Below are positions 7,800-16,023 of a stretch of DNA of 64,000 nt, one piece after another. This stretch comes from Anaerolineae bacterium (GTDB lineage Bacteria > Chloroflexota > Anaerolineae > Aggregatilineales > Phototrophicaceae), in assembly GCA_022843385.1 (NCBI GenBank), contig JALHNT010000030.1:29209-93208 (forward strand), in the 5' to 3' direction. The notes below the pieces were generated by a model. It had not been told where the DNA came from. It worked only from the letters and a program-made list of their open reading frames with translations, and ran no database searches. Every line of letters begins with the position of its first letter. Position 1 is the stretch's first letter. The position numbers were made by a program, and so were the translations under genes.

Positions 7800-8927
7800 A
7801 TGGGGTTGGTTATGCGGTGGATGGTGGCGAGTGTGATGGTGGTGCTCTGGCTGGTTGCGCCGGTGGGAGCGGCTCCGCTGGCGGTAGGGTATGCCCGCGA
7901 TGAGGTGGTGGTCTATGCCGGGCCGGGGGATACCTTTCAGCGTGAGGCAGTGCTGCACGACGGGGTGCTGGTGCAGGTCATCGAACGCAGCCGGCTCGGT
8001 AACTGGGTGCGGGTGATGCGGGCGGTCGAGGGTGTAACGGTGATGGATGGCTGGGCGTTGACCGGCTCGTTGGTCTACAGCGCCAGCTTCCAGTTAGGCG
8101 ATGTGCCGGTGGCGGCTGAGGAACCCCTGGCGGATTGGGCGCGGCTGCCGGATGAGAGTCTGGCGGCACTGTATCAGGTGCCCGTGATCCCGACGCTGGA
8201 CGAGGCCATGACCATGATCTACCAGGTAGGTCAGTCGTTTGGCAATAATCCACAGAGCGTGACCAAAGTGGGCGACAGCGTGGTTGCCAACCGGCTGTAT
8301 CTGAACATCTTCTCGCAATCAGATTATGACCTCGGCCCGTATGGCTTCCTGGCGGAGACGTTGGCTTACTACGCGCCATCGACCCATAACAACAGCGTGG
8401 CGGCGCGGCTGGGCATGAGCAGTTTCTCGGTGCTCGACCCGGCCTGGGCGGATCGGGATGCCTGTCTGCCGGCGGAGACGCCGCTGGAATGCGAGTTCCG
8501 GCTGAAGAAACCGTCAGTGGTGATGATTATGTTTGGGCCGAATGACCTGCGAGCGCTGGACGCCGAACGCTACGACCAGCAGATGCGGCTGATCGTCGAG
8601 GCCTCGCTGAACAAGGGGGTCATCCCGGTGCTATGGCTCTTCGCCTATGACACGGCACATGAGCTATGGCCGAAAGCGCTGGCCTTTCAGCAGGCGTTGA
8701 TCGCCATCGCGGCTGATTATCGTGTGCCGCTGGTCAACCTGTGGGCAGCGTCGCGTCCATTGCCCCGTTATGGCCTGGAAGGCGACGACATCCACCTGAG
8801 GAACAGCGGCTACACCTTTCTCAAGTTTTCTGGCGGCGAGGAAGCCCGATTTGGTGTCACCCTGCAAAACCTGCTGGCGCTACGGATGCTGGACGAAATC
8901 CGCCAGATGGTGGCAGAGGATCAATAG
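7800..8927 (+). CDS. Exported SGNH/GDSL hydrolase with N-terminal SH3-like domain
   Basis: 375 residues from ATG 7800 (ATG 7812 is equally possible; neither has a strong ribosome site). A signal peptide (MRWMVASVMVVLWLVAPVGA) precedes a bacterial SH3-like region (about residues 32-85, containing VVVYAGPGDTFQ and GNWVRV). The second half is an SGNH hydrolase: VGDSVV block with the nucleophile serine, MFGPNDLR block, and DDIHLRNSGY with the Asp-His pair. Such enzymes remove ester groups from lipids or polysaccharides; the SH3-like domain suggests cell-wall or polysaccharide targeting. Substrate unknown. Confidence 0.78.
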   Translation: MGLVMRWMVASVMVVLWLVAPVGAAPLAVGYARDEVVVYAGPGDTFQREAVLHDGVLVQVIERSRLGNWVRVMRAVEGVTVMDGWALTGSLVYSASFQLGDVPVAAEEPLADWARLPDESLAALYQVPVIPTLDEAMTMIYQVGQSFGNNPQSVTKVGDSVVANRLYLNIFSQSDYDLGPYGFLAETLAYYAPSTHNNSVAARLGMSSFSVLDPAWADRDACLPAETPLECEFRLKKPSVVMIMFGPNDLRALDAERYDQQMRLIVEASLNKGVIPVLWLFAYDTAHELWPKALAFQQALIAIAADYRVPLVNLWAASRPLPRYGLEGDDIHLRNSGYTFLKFSGGEEARFGVTLQNLLALRMLDEIRQMVAEDQ

Positions 8928-9024
8928 ATCAGACCAATCATCACAAATTGACTGTAGTGCATAGGGCAGGTGTATGGACTTCTCAAAGTCCGCCCCCGTA
9001 TAGCTTCTCGCTGTTTCTTGTCCC

Positions 9025-9070
9025 TGTGATAAAGTGTGATATAATGTGATGAATGTCACATAAAATCACA
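9025..9070. promoter_or_regulatory. Five phased half-sites upstream of the DeoR-NosL gene
   Basis: TGTGAT occurs at 9025, 9035 and 9045, followed by GTCACA at 9055 and ATCACA at 9065; every step is exactly 10 bp. The middle pair forms a perfect TGTGA-N6-TCACA palindrome (9045-9060), the consensus shape of Crp/Fnr sites. It lies about 140 bases upstream of the regulator start at 9213. The uniform helical spacing suggests cooperative binding on one DNA face, either by the adjacent DeoR-type regulator or by a Crp-family protein. Confidence 0.65.
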
Positions 9071-9212
9071 GACATCGTGCGCTGGGTCATGCTGGTGAAC
9101 CAGTGTAACCTCTGCACCAGTCACCGTTGTGTAGACCAGTCACGCGAAGGTGGTCGTTCCGGCGCAGTTAACCGATAATCGGGGGATGCCCCTGTCATGT
9201 GGAGGAATGCTC

Positions 9213-9779
9213 ATGACCCGCTTACCTGCTGCCCGGCGTGAACAGATACTCATCTGGTTACAGGACGAGCCGATGCTCACGATTGATGACATGGCGCTGC
9301 GGCTGGGTGTGTCGCATATGACCATTCACCGCGATCTGGATGCGCTGGCACAAAGCGGCCAGGTGGTCAAGACACATGGTGGTGCCGCCCGCATCCATCA
9401 GAATGAACCGACTCGTGGAACGGCGGCCTGTCAGGTATGTCAGGGAGCTGTACAGGAGCGCTCGGCCTTCGTCATCCACACCCGGCGCGGTGCAGTCATC
9501 GAGTTGTGCTGCGCCCATTGTGGTCTGCTGGCGCTGGCTGGCACAGCCGATGTCGCTTCAGCGCTGGCGCGCGATTTCATCTATGATCGGATGGTCAACT
9601 GCTGGCAGGCGCATTATGTACTGGACTCCGACGTGGTTCGCTGCTGTGTGCCGAGCGTGTTGTGCTTTGCCAGCGAGAGCGATGCGCTGCGTTTTCAGCG
9701 CGGTTTCGGCGGCGTTGTAATGACCTGCGCCGAAGCCCAGCATCACCTGAGCCGTCATCACGAGCCACATCATCATTGA
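9213..9779 (+). CDS. DeoR-type HTH fused to a NosL/TRASH-like metal-binding domain
   Basis: 188 residues. Start ATG 9213 has GGAGG at 9201 with proper spacing. Residues about 3-60 are a DeoR-type helix-turn-helix (RREQILIWLQDEPMLTIDDM, then LGVSHMTIHRDLDALAQSGQ and a wing THGGAARIH). The remainder has CQVCQG, CCAHCG, ARDFIYDR, QAHYVLDSD, RCCVPSVL, FASESDALRF and FGG in the order seen in NosL-like domains, with Cys where NosL has its conserved Met. The tail is histidine-rich (HHLSRHHEPHHH). It lacks the usual DeoR sugar-binding domain. I infer a metal sensor, most likely copper, because the next two genes are MbnP- and MbnH-like. Confidence 0.72.
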   Translation: MTRLPAARREQILIWLQDEPMLTIDDMALRLGVSHMTIHRDLDALAQSGQVVKTHGGAARIHQNEPTRGTAACQVCQGAVQERSAFVIHTRRGAVIELCCAHCGLLALAGTADVASALARDFIYDRMVNCWQAHYVLDSDVVRCCVPSVLCFASESDALRFQRGFGGVVMTCAEAQHHLSRHHEPHHH

Positions 9780-9823
9780 GATTTACCCGGTCAGTCATTG
9801 TTTAATTGTTTGGAGGATTTTGG

Positions 9824-10696
9824 ATGAAACGCTTGTTTTTGCTGGTGGCGCTGGTCTTCAGTCTGTTCAGCGTCGCCTCAGCTCAACATGGTCATAGTGA
9901 CAGCAGCCAATCGGATATGGGCAGTGGCGATACAGTCATCCGCTTTGAAGGGCGGGTGGGTGATAAGGACGCCGCTTGTGGCATGTTATACGCGGGCGTG
10001 GGTTCTGCCGCGAGCGGTGTCGAGCTGACCGATTTCCGCTTCTACGTCTCGAATGTGCGCCTGATCGCCGCTGATGGTGCCGAAGTGCCGCTGGAATTGA
10101 AGCAGGATGGCCTGTGGCAGACCGAGGGTGTCGCCCTGCTGGACTTTGAAGATGGCACCGCCGGCTGCGCCGAATTCGGCAATGAGGCGCTGCGGAACAA
10201 GGTGGTCGGCACCGTCCCCGAAGGCGAGTACACCGGGCTGGCCTTCACCATGGGCGTCCCGTTCGAGTTAAACCACCTCGATACCACTGTCGCCCCCTCA
10301 CCGCTCAATATCCCGGCCCTGTGGTGGAACTGGCAGTTCGGCTATAAGTTCGCCCGCATCGAGTTGCTGGCCGATGATCAGGTGTGGCTGCTGCATCTGG
10401 GCAGCACCGGTTGTGAAGCGCCGGATGGCAACACCCCGCCGGAAAGCCCCTGCGCCAATACCAACGCGGTTGAGGTGCGGCTGGATAACTTCAACCCGAC
10501 AATGAACTTCGTCGTGGCCGATCTGGCGACGCTCTTTGCCGATGTTGACCTCAGCACCACTGTGCCGGAGCCGCCGGGCTGCATGTCTGGCCCGCAGGAC
10601 CCGGATTGCGGCAGCATCTTCACCAGCCTCGGCCTGTCGCTGGAGACCGGCGCCGTCCTGACCGACAGCGCCCAGCAGATGTTCTGGGTACAGTAG
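9824..10696 (+). CDS. mbnP: MbnP-like exported protein (four-Cys metallo-mystery pair partner)
   Basis: 290 residues from ATG 9824 (GGAGGA 6 bases upstream), 44 bases after the regulator. A signal peptide ends near VASAQ and is followed by HGHSD. The mature region has the MbnP pattern: RFEGRVGDKDAACG, LTDFRFYVSNVRLIAADG, LLDFEDGTAGC, FTMGVPFELNHLD, a WWNWQFGYKFARIEL core, then cysteine pairs in STGCEAPDG/SPCANTNAVEV and PPGCMSG/PDCGSIF. In methanotrophs the partner MbnH oxidises a Trp of MbnP to kynurenine to make a copper site. The same chemistry is inferred here because the partner is present. Confidence 0.82.
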   Translation: MKRLFLLVALVFSLFSVASAQHGHSDSSQSDMGSGDTVIRFEGRVGDKDAACGMLYAGVGSAASGVELTDFRFYVSNVRLIAADGAEVPLELKQDGLWQTEGVALLDFEDGTAGCAEFGNEALRNKVVGTVPEGEYTGLAFTMGVPFELNHLDTTVAPSPLNIPALWWNWQFGYKFARIELLADDQVWLLHLGSTGCEAPDGNTPPESPCANTNAVEVRLDNFNPTMNFVVADLATLFADVDLSTTVPEPPGCMSGPQDPDCGSIFTSLGLSLETGAVLTDSAQQMFWVQ

Positions 10697-11186
10697 GGAG
10701 TGCGTTCACAAATGTCACCCGATGTTCGCTGGGGGCTAAAGCCGCCCAGCTATCTGGAATACGATAAGCGCACTAAAGGCGCTGAAAGAGACAACGGGTG
10801 CAACCAGCCTGTTTAGAGCGTGTTATGAACTTCGCTCTCGTATTGCCCTCACCCCACGCTACGCAGCCTTCTCCTACGGGGAGAGGGGCTTAAAAGCACT
10901 ACGTTCACGACATCTCCCCTTCTCCCGCTGGGAGAAGGGGCGGGGGGGATGAGGGCTAAAAGGTGCATAACAGGCTCTAGTGGGCTTGCCAAAAAGGTTA
11001 GCAGAGGGGTTAGCCCCTCTGCGACATTGACAGACACATGCAGATGAAACCTCTGGTTTCCAGGCGTGACCTGTTTGGACAAGAATATCATCGATCTGAA
11101 ATCATGTTCATCTCGGTTCTGAGTTAAACCCCGTTCGTCAGTGAGGTGCCGCGATACGCGTCTCACGGTTCTATCCAGGTGAAGCC
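10697..11186. other. 490-base non-coding gap with repeats between mbnP and mbnH
   Basis: No credible gene. It holds GGGCTAAAGCCGCCCAGCTA-type repeat sequence near 10734, the MITE-like element at 10814-10979, and about 200 bases of unrecognised sequence before the mbnH ribosome site (AGGTGAAG). Confidence 0.6.
10814..10979. mobile_element. MITE-like element with 14-bp terminal inverted repeats
   Basis: The ends are TAGAGCGTGTTATG (10814-10827) and CATAACAGGCTCTA (10966-10979), matching at 13 of 14 positions as inverted repeats. TA at each end is compatible with TA-targeting transposons. The interior is itself palindromic: GCCCTCACCCC near 10845 pairs with GGGGGGATGAGGGC near 10955, with GGGGAGAGGGG and CTCCCCTTCTCCC arms inside. 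There is no reading frame, so it would depend on a transposase elsewhere. It separates mbnP from mbnH. Confidence 0.65.
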
Positions 11187-12350
11187 ATGAAACATCACTC
11201 GTTCGCAATCACATTGGCCTTGCTCGGTTGTGTTCTGCTGCTGGTGGCGCTGCCGCTGGCGGCACAGTCGCCGGTGGCAGGGACGCCCTACGTCTGGGAG
11301 CTGCCCACCGGCTTTCCTCTGCCGCTCATCCCCGAAGATAACCCGATGACGGTGGAGAAGGTCGAACTGGGGCGTTACCTGTTCTATGACCCGCAACTGT
11401 CGGGCAACGGGACGCAATCTTGCTCATCGTGTCACTTGCAGGAAAAAGCCTTCACCGACGGGCTGGCGCTCTCGGTCGGCTCAACCGGTCAGCAGACGCC
11501 GCGCAACGCGATGGCGCTGGTCAATGTGGCCTACAACGCCACCCTCACCTGGGCGCACCCGGAACTGATCGCGCTGGAACGGCAGATCCTCATCCCGATG
11601 TTCGGCGAATTCCCGGTGGAACTGGGCATCACCGGCAATGAGGACGAAGTGCTGGCGCGTTTCCGCGATGACCCGACCTATCAAAGTCTGTTCGCCGCGG
11701 CCTACCCCGGCGACGCCGACCCGGTGAACTTCAACCGCATCGTTCAGGCGTTGGCGTCCTTCGTCCGCACCCTGATTTCCGGCGAGTCGCCCTACGATCA
11801 TTATGTCTATGACCGGGATCGCAGCGCCCTCTCAGAGTCGGCGCAGCGCGGCATGGCGATGTTCCTCTCGGAAGACCTGGAATGCCATCACTGTCACACT
11901 GGTTTCAACATGACGCTCTCCACCGTCCATGCCAACACCACCTTCTTCGACCGCCCCTTCTTCAACACCGGCCTGTACAACCTGGGCGGCACCGGTGCCT
12001 ACCCGCCGGAAAACCCCGGCATCTTTGAATTCACCCATCAGCCGCGTGATATGGGCAAATTCCGCCCGCCGACGCTGCGCAATATCGCCTTGACCGGGCC
12101 GTACATGCACGATGGCAGCATCGCCACGCTGGAAGAGGTGATCGCCTTCTATGAGCGCGGTGGCCGCCTGCTGGTGGATGGGCCGTTTGCCGGCGACGGG
12201 CGCGAGAATCCGTACAAGAGCGGCTTCATCCCCGGCTTCGACCTGACGGAAGAGGAACGCGCCGACCTGTTGGCTTTCCTGAACGCGCTGACCGATCCAA
12301 CTTTCACCACCAACCCGCTGTATAGCAATCCGTTTGTGAACGGGGGTTGA
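11187..12350 (+). CDS. mbnH: MbnH-like dihaem MauG/cytochrome c peroxidase-family enzyme
   Basis: 387 residues with a signal peptide (MKHHSFAITLALLGCVLLLV, cleaved near PLAAQS). There are two haem c motifs: CSSCH (about residue 77) and CHHCH (about residue 234), as in MauG, MbnH and bacterial cytochrome c peroxidases. Other family marks are LGRYLFYDPQLSGNGTQS, RNAMALVNVAYN, a FRPPTLRNIALTGPYMHDGS block and the final LLAFLNALTDPTF. The linked MbnP-like gene favours MbnH (peptide-Trp oxidation) over peroxide detoxification. It acts in the periplasm-equivalent compartment. Confidence 0.85.
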   Translation: MKHHSFAITLALLGCVLLLVALPLAAQSPVAGTPYVWELPTGFPLPLIPEDNPMTVEKVELGRYLFYDPQLSGNGTQSCSSCHLQEKAFTDGLALSVGSTGQQTPRNAMALVNVAYNATLTWAHPELIALERQILIPMFGEFPVELGITGNEDEVLARFRDDPTYQSLFAAAYPGDADPVNFNRIVQALASFVRTLISGESPYDHYVYDRDRSALSESAQRGMAMFLSEDLECHHCHTGFNMTLSTVHANTTFFDRPFFNTGLYNLGGTGAYPPENPGIFEFTHQPRDMGKFRPPTLRNIALTGPYMHDGSIATLEEVIAFYERGGRLLVDGPFAGDGRENPYKSGFIPGFDLTEEERADLLAFLNALTDPTFTTNPLYSNPFVNGG

Positions 12351-12392
12351 AGGAATACCGAAGATAGAAACCGAGAATTGCAGACTGACGCG

Positions 12393-12439
12393 CCGTTGCA
12401 CGTCCCTACACCCATCGCGTTCGTAGGGACACCCAACGG
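12393..12439. repeat. Imperfect 47-bp palindrome (GTCCCTAC/GTAGGGAC)
   Basis: Outer arms CCGTTG and CAACGG and inner arms GTCCCTAC (12402-12409) and GTAGGGAC (12423-12430). It lies between mbnH and the YesL gene and is of the same general kind as the palindromes at 13287, 28156 and 29496. It could form a hairpin at the mRNA 3' end, but there is no T run. Confidence 0.6.
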
Positions 12440-12553
12440 GGTGACCGTTTAAACCGTTACCCGAACACCTTATTCGTGAGCATGATTGCGTCCTACACAA
12501 GATCATCGCGTCCTGTTTACAACCCTCGGTGATTTCGTGGTATAGTCGGCGGC

Positions 12554-13216
12554 ATGAAAGCAGCCTTATTCGTCTGCTGGCGCACGCTCGTCCAGCTTCA
12601 CCATCGCGGCTACGTCTTCGTCTGGGCCAACGTCCTGTGGTTCCTGCTGTCGATTCCCATCATCACCGGGCCAGCCGCCTGGGCCGGCCTAGTACGGATG
12701 AGCCGGCGCGGCTATCTGGAGCCGACGACTGGCCTGGATGACTTCTGGCAGGGCTTCCGCGAGAACCTCACGCGCGGCATCGGGCTGGCGCTGCTCAACG
12801 CCCTCATCATCGGCGTCAACCTGAGCAATCTGTGGAGCTACGCCAATGCGCCGGGCGTGCTGGCGGTTGCCCTGCGCTGGGTCTGGTTGCTGGTGCTGTT
12901 CTTCTGGCTGGCGCTCCAGCTCTACCTGTGGCCGCTGTACTACGAGATGAAACAGCCGACGCTGCTGGGGGCGATGCGCAACGCCGCGCTGATGATCCTG
13001 CTCAACCCACTGTTCACCCTGGTCATCATGCTCGTCGCTGGCGCGGTCGCGCTCCTCAGCACCGGACTGGGTGCCCCCTGGTTGCTCATCACCGGCGGGC
13101 TGCTGGCGGCGCTCGGCACCGGCGCGGTGCTGGATCGGCTGATCGTGGCCGGGCTGCGCCCCCCCCTGCCTCAACCTGCCCCGCCCGAAGATATTCGCAT
13201 GGCTGACATCGAGTAG
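12554..13216 (+). CDS. YesL-like membrane protein (DUF624)
   Basis: 220 residues, five to six hydrophobic segments. The N-terminal pattern WRTLVQLHHRGYVFVWANVLW followed by LLSIPIITGPAAWAGL matches DUF624/YesL proteins, which are often found beside LacI regulators and sugar ABC transporters in Firmicutes and Chloroflexota. It lies 135 bases upstream of the LacI-type gene on the same strand, consistent with that context. Biochemical function is not established. Confidence 0.8.
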   Translation: MKAALFVCWRTLVQLHHRGYVFVWANVLWFLLSIPIITGPAAWAGLVRMSRRGYLEPTTGLDDFWQGFRENLTRGIGLALLNALIIGVNLSNLWSYANAPGVLAVALRWVWLLVLFFWLALQLYLWPLYYEMKQPTLLGAMRNAALMILLNPLFTLVIMLVAGAVALLSTGLGAPWLLITGGLLAALGTGAVLDRLIVAGLRPPLPQPAPPEDIRMADIE

Positions 13217-13286
13217 TTTCAGGTATACTGGTAGCGTCCACCAGGGTCAGAGAACAGGCGTTACGCGCCTGATATTAGGTTGTCCG

Positions 13287-13315
13287 GTAGAGGCACAAGA
13301 ATATTGCGCCCCTGC
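13287..13315. repeat. Degenerate GTAGRGGC palindrome
   Basis: Arms GTAGAGGCACAA and TTGCGCCCCTGC match as inverted repeats at 9 of 12 positions. A separate hairpin CAGGCG...CGCCTG lies just before it (13255-13271), and GGGTCAGAGAA near 13244 pairs with TTCTCTGGACCC near 13317. The whole gap could fold into a structured leader for the LacI gene. Confidence 0.45.
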
Positions 13316-13351
13316 ATTCTCTGGACCCGTAACTCATGAGAACACACGATA

Positions 13352-14374
13352 ATGCCGACCATCAAAGACGTTGCCCGCGAAGCCGGGGTCTCGATTGCCA
13401 CTGTTTCCTATGTGCTGAATAACAAGAGCCATTTCGTCAGCGCCCGCACCCGTGAACAGGTACTGGAGGCCATCCAGCGCGTGGGCTATACACCCAACAT
13501 GACGGCGCGCAATCTCAAATCCAGCCAGACACGGCTGATCGGCTATGCCTGGCACCGTGAGCCAGGCGACCAGGTGAACGCGGTGCTGGATCGTTTCATC
13601 TACTTTCTGGCGCAGGCGGCTGAGACCGCTGGTTATCATCTGCTGACGTTCACCCATCCGGTCGGTCAACCCCTGCCGGTCTACGACGAGCTGATCCGCA
13701 GCGGGCGGGTGGATGGCTTTGTGCTGGCCGGGACAGTACAGAATGACGAGCGTATCCGTTTCCTGCTGGAAGAAGAATTTCCTTTCGTCAGCTTCGGGCG
13801 CTCCAACCCTCAGTGGGATTTCCCCTGGGTCGATACCGATGGCGCGATTGGGGTGCGTCAGGCAGTGCAGCGCTTGATCGAGCTGGGACACCAGCGCATC
13901 GCCATGGCGGCCTGGCCGGAAGAATCGATCAGCGGAAAGCACCGGCTTGAAGGCTACTACGCTGCGATGGATCAGGCGGGATTGCCCGTCCTGCCAGAGT
14001 ACATTGTGCGCGGCGAGCATACCGAAAGTGCCGGACATCATGCCTTCAATGCCTGGATGGATCTGCCAGAGTCGGCCCGACCGACCGCCGCGATTGCCAT
14101 CACCGATCTGGTGGCGATTGGCATCATGAATGAGGCCGAGGCACGCGGCCTGACCATCGGGCAGGATTTCTCACTGATCGGCTTCGATGACACCCCTCTG
14201 ACACAGTACCTCAAGCCCTCGCTCAGCACATTGCAGCAAGCCATCCCGGAGACCGGGCAGGCGCTCATCTCGATGCTGGAAGCGATCCTCAGCCACTACC
14301 GCGATTATGACCGCCACATCCTGATTCCCCCCTGCCTGCTGGAACGGGCATCGGTGGGGCCGCCGCGCTGGTAG
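13352..14374 (+). CDS. LacI-family transcriptional regulator
   Basis: 340 residues, normal LacI length. The N-terminal HTH is TIKDVAREAGVSIATVSYVL, then the hinge region TPNMTARNLKSSQTRLIGY. The periplasmic-binding-protein-like effector domain has VDGFVLAGT, FVSFGR, WVDTDGAIGVRQAVQRLIELGH, AIAITDLVAIGIM, LIGFDDTPLTQYLKPSLSTL and the usual end. It probably senses a sugar; the regulon is unknown. Nearest sugar gene is the amylosucrase (16024) on the other strand. Confidence 0.93.
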   Translation: MPTIKDVAREAGVSIATVSYVLNNKSHFVSARTREQVLEAIQRVGYTPNMTARNLKSSQTRLIGYAWHREPGDQVNAVLDRFIYFLAQAAETAGYHLLTFTHPVGQPLPVYDELIRSGRVDGFVLAGTVQNDERIRFLLEEEFPFVSFGRSNPQWDFPWVDTDGAIGVRQAVQRLIELGHQRIAMAAWPEESISGKHRLEGYYAAMDQAGLPVLPEYIVRGEHTESAGHHAFNAWMDLPESARPTAAIAITDLVAIGIMNEAEARGLTIGQDFSLIGFDDTPLTQYLKPSLSTLQQAIPETGQALISMLEAILSHYRDYDRHILIPPCLLERASVGPPRW

Positions 14375-14478
14375 GACAAAAGTCCTGCTGGTTTGCAGCC
14401 GCACTAGCTTAATGATTCGCCGACAATATCTTCGTTATAATAATTGCAACAATAAATGAGTGGTGCGGAGACCCAATC

Positions 14479-14853
14479 ATGTCCCATGAGATTCGTTGGC
14501 TTAAGCCTGAGCGCGTCCTGTACGTGGATTTCTTCGGTCATCAGACAGCCGAGTCGATTCGTGCCTGCCTCGATGATCAAGCTGCTGCAATGGATACGGT
14601 GTCTCGTCCGGTGATTGTGCTGATAAACTGGCAGCGGGTCACCGGCACCGATCGCAATGCGCTGCTGAGTCAGAAAGGGCATCGCGCCTACAGCCACCCG
14701 ATGGCGGCGCGCGGCGTGGTCGTCGGCTTCAATCCGCAGGAAGCCTTCGAAAACGAAGTGACAGCGGTCAACACCCGGCATCAGAAGCACACGCAGTATT
14801 TCCGCACGATGGAAGAAGCGATGCATCACCTGGAGCCGATGCTGGCGGATTAG
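14479..14853 (+). CDS. STAS-like small protein
   Basis: 124 residues, start with GCGGAG upstream. The strand-helix pattern VLYVDFFGHQTAESIRACLDD, VIVLINWQRVTGTD, GVVVGFNP and the final YFRTMEEAMHHL resembles the other STAS-like proteins of the window (DxxxxxP-type central strand, then FR-x-EEA-x-x-L at the end). No known enzymatic residues. It lies 60 bases upstream of the NUDIX gene on the same strand. A role as a protein-protein regulator is inference. Confidence 0.58.
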   Translation: MSHEIRWLKPERVLYVDFFGHQTAESIRACLDDQAAAMDTVSRPVIVLINWQRVTGTDRNALLSQKGHRAYSHPMAARGVVVGFNPQEAFENEVTAVNTRHQKHTQYFRTMEEAMHHLEPMLAD

Positions 14854-14913
14854 CGGCGATCTTGTCTTCTACCATCATCAGCCTATAATGGGCGTGATGA
14901 GGAGACCAGTCGC

Positions 14914-15495
14914 ATGTGGAAATCGGTTCGTTCGGTCGAGATGCTCAGCAATCCCTGGCTGCGGGTGCGCCGCGATGCCTGCCTTCTGCCAACCGGCGTG
15001 ACGCTGGAAGATTATTATGTGGTCGAAGAGAATGACACCGGGAGCGTGGTGGCGCTGACGCCAGAGCGCGAGCTGGTGATGGTCGAACAGTACCAGCACG
15101 GCATTGGTCAGATGTGCCTCGAGATTCCCGGTGGCTACTTCGATACCCCTGCGCAGCTCTCGGCGCAGCAGGCCAGCGAGCAGGCATGGCGTGAGTTCCG
15201 CGAAGAGACCGGTTACGATAGCGCGGCTTTCGAATACGTTGGACGCATCATGCACCAGCCGACACGGCTCAATTCGCGTGCCTTCATTTTCACAGCTTTG
15301 GATGTTTACCCGGTCAGCGGTCAGCAGCTCGATGTAACCGAGAATATCACCGTGCATCTGATCCCACTGGATGAAGTGATGGATCTGCTGCGAGGTGGGA
15401 TGATCGGCAGCGCCATCAGCGTCGCCGGAATCTACATGGCGCTCGACCAGCTTCGGCGGCGATTTCCTGCTTTGATGGTCGAGTCAAATGGATGA
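14914..15495 (+). CDS. NUDIX hydrolase, ADP-ribose pyrophosphatase-like
   Basis: 193 residues. The Nudix box G-x5-E-x7-REUxEExGU is present as GGYFDTPAQ.. followed by AWREFREETGY, preceded by MVEQYQHGIGQMCLEIPGGY, which is typical of the ADP-ribose pyrophosphatase group (NudF-like). It hydrolyses nucleoside diphosphates linked to another moiety using Mg2+. The box has a few extra residues between GG and RE compared with the strict pattern (an insertion QLSAQQAS), as seen in some family members. The 3' end overlaps the convergent STAS-like gene by 12 bases. Confidence 0.88.
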   Translation: MWKSVRSVEMLSNPWLRVRRDACLLPTGVTLEDYYVVEENDTGSVVALTPERELVMVEQYQHGIGQMCLEIPGGYFDTPAQLSAQQASEQAWREFREETGYDSAAFEYVGRIMHQPTRLNSRAFIFTALDVYPVSGQQLDVTENITVHLIPLDEVMDLLRGGMIGSAISVAGIYMALDQLRRRFPALMVESNG

Positions 15496-15861
15496 GCGCA
15501 GCCGTTGGCGCGCAGTTTCCAGCCCATTATCGAACTCCGCCACGCTCTGAAAATACTGCCCCACCATCGGTGCAAGCACATCGATCATCACTTGCACCAG
15601 CGCTGGCGGCTGGATGGCAACATAGCCCTGGCAGCGCCAGTTCTGTTTCAGGTCGCGCACGGTGTCAATGTAGCTGAGCATGGTGATGGGTATTTCACTG
15701 CACTCGCGCATATCGACCAGCACGACATGAGTGGGGTCGGCGAGCGTCGCCAGAATGGAATAGGTCTGCTGGGTAGCGGCCGTTACTTCTTCGCTGGTGA
15801 TCGGACTCACCCAGCGTGACAGGTAGATGCCTGGCTCGATGAAATGACCCTGGATTGGCAC
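15484..15861 (-). CDS. STAS-like small protein (GTG start)
   Basis: 125 residues from GTG 15861, with GGAGA upstream. It shows VVLVDMRECSEIP (central strand with conserved Asp and Pro), WRCQGYVAIQPP and FQSVAEFDNGLETARQRL at the C terminus, the same layout as the 7249, 38179 and 38643 proteins. No membrane segment or enzymatic motif. The 3' end overlaps that of the convergent NUDIX gene. Confidence 0.58.
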   Translation of the reverse strand: MPIQGHFIEPGIYLSRWVSPITSEEVTAATQQTYSILATLADPTHVVLVDMRECSEIPITMLSYIDTVRDLKQNWRCQGYVAIQPPALVQVMIDVLAPMVGQYFQSVAEFDNGLETARQRLRSSI

Positions 15862-16023
15862 CGACTATTCTCCGCATCCGTTTGTTCAGATGGATTGTAA
15901 GGTATCTGTGCCGGGTTGCCAAATGAATAATACCGGCTGTCGGTGTCAGTTGATTGATGGCGGGTCAGTCGAGGCGCTGCGAGCTGCACCCCGACCCTGG
16001 TGGCTGGGCTGACACAGCCAAAT

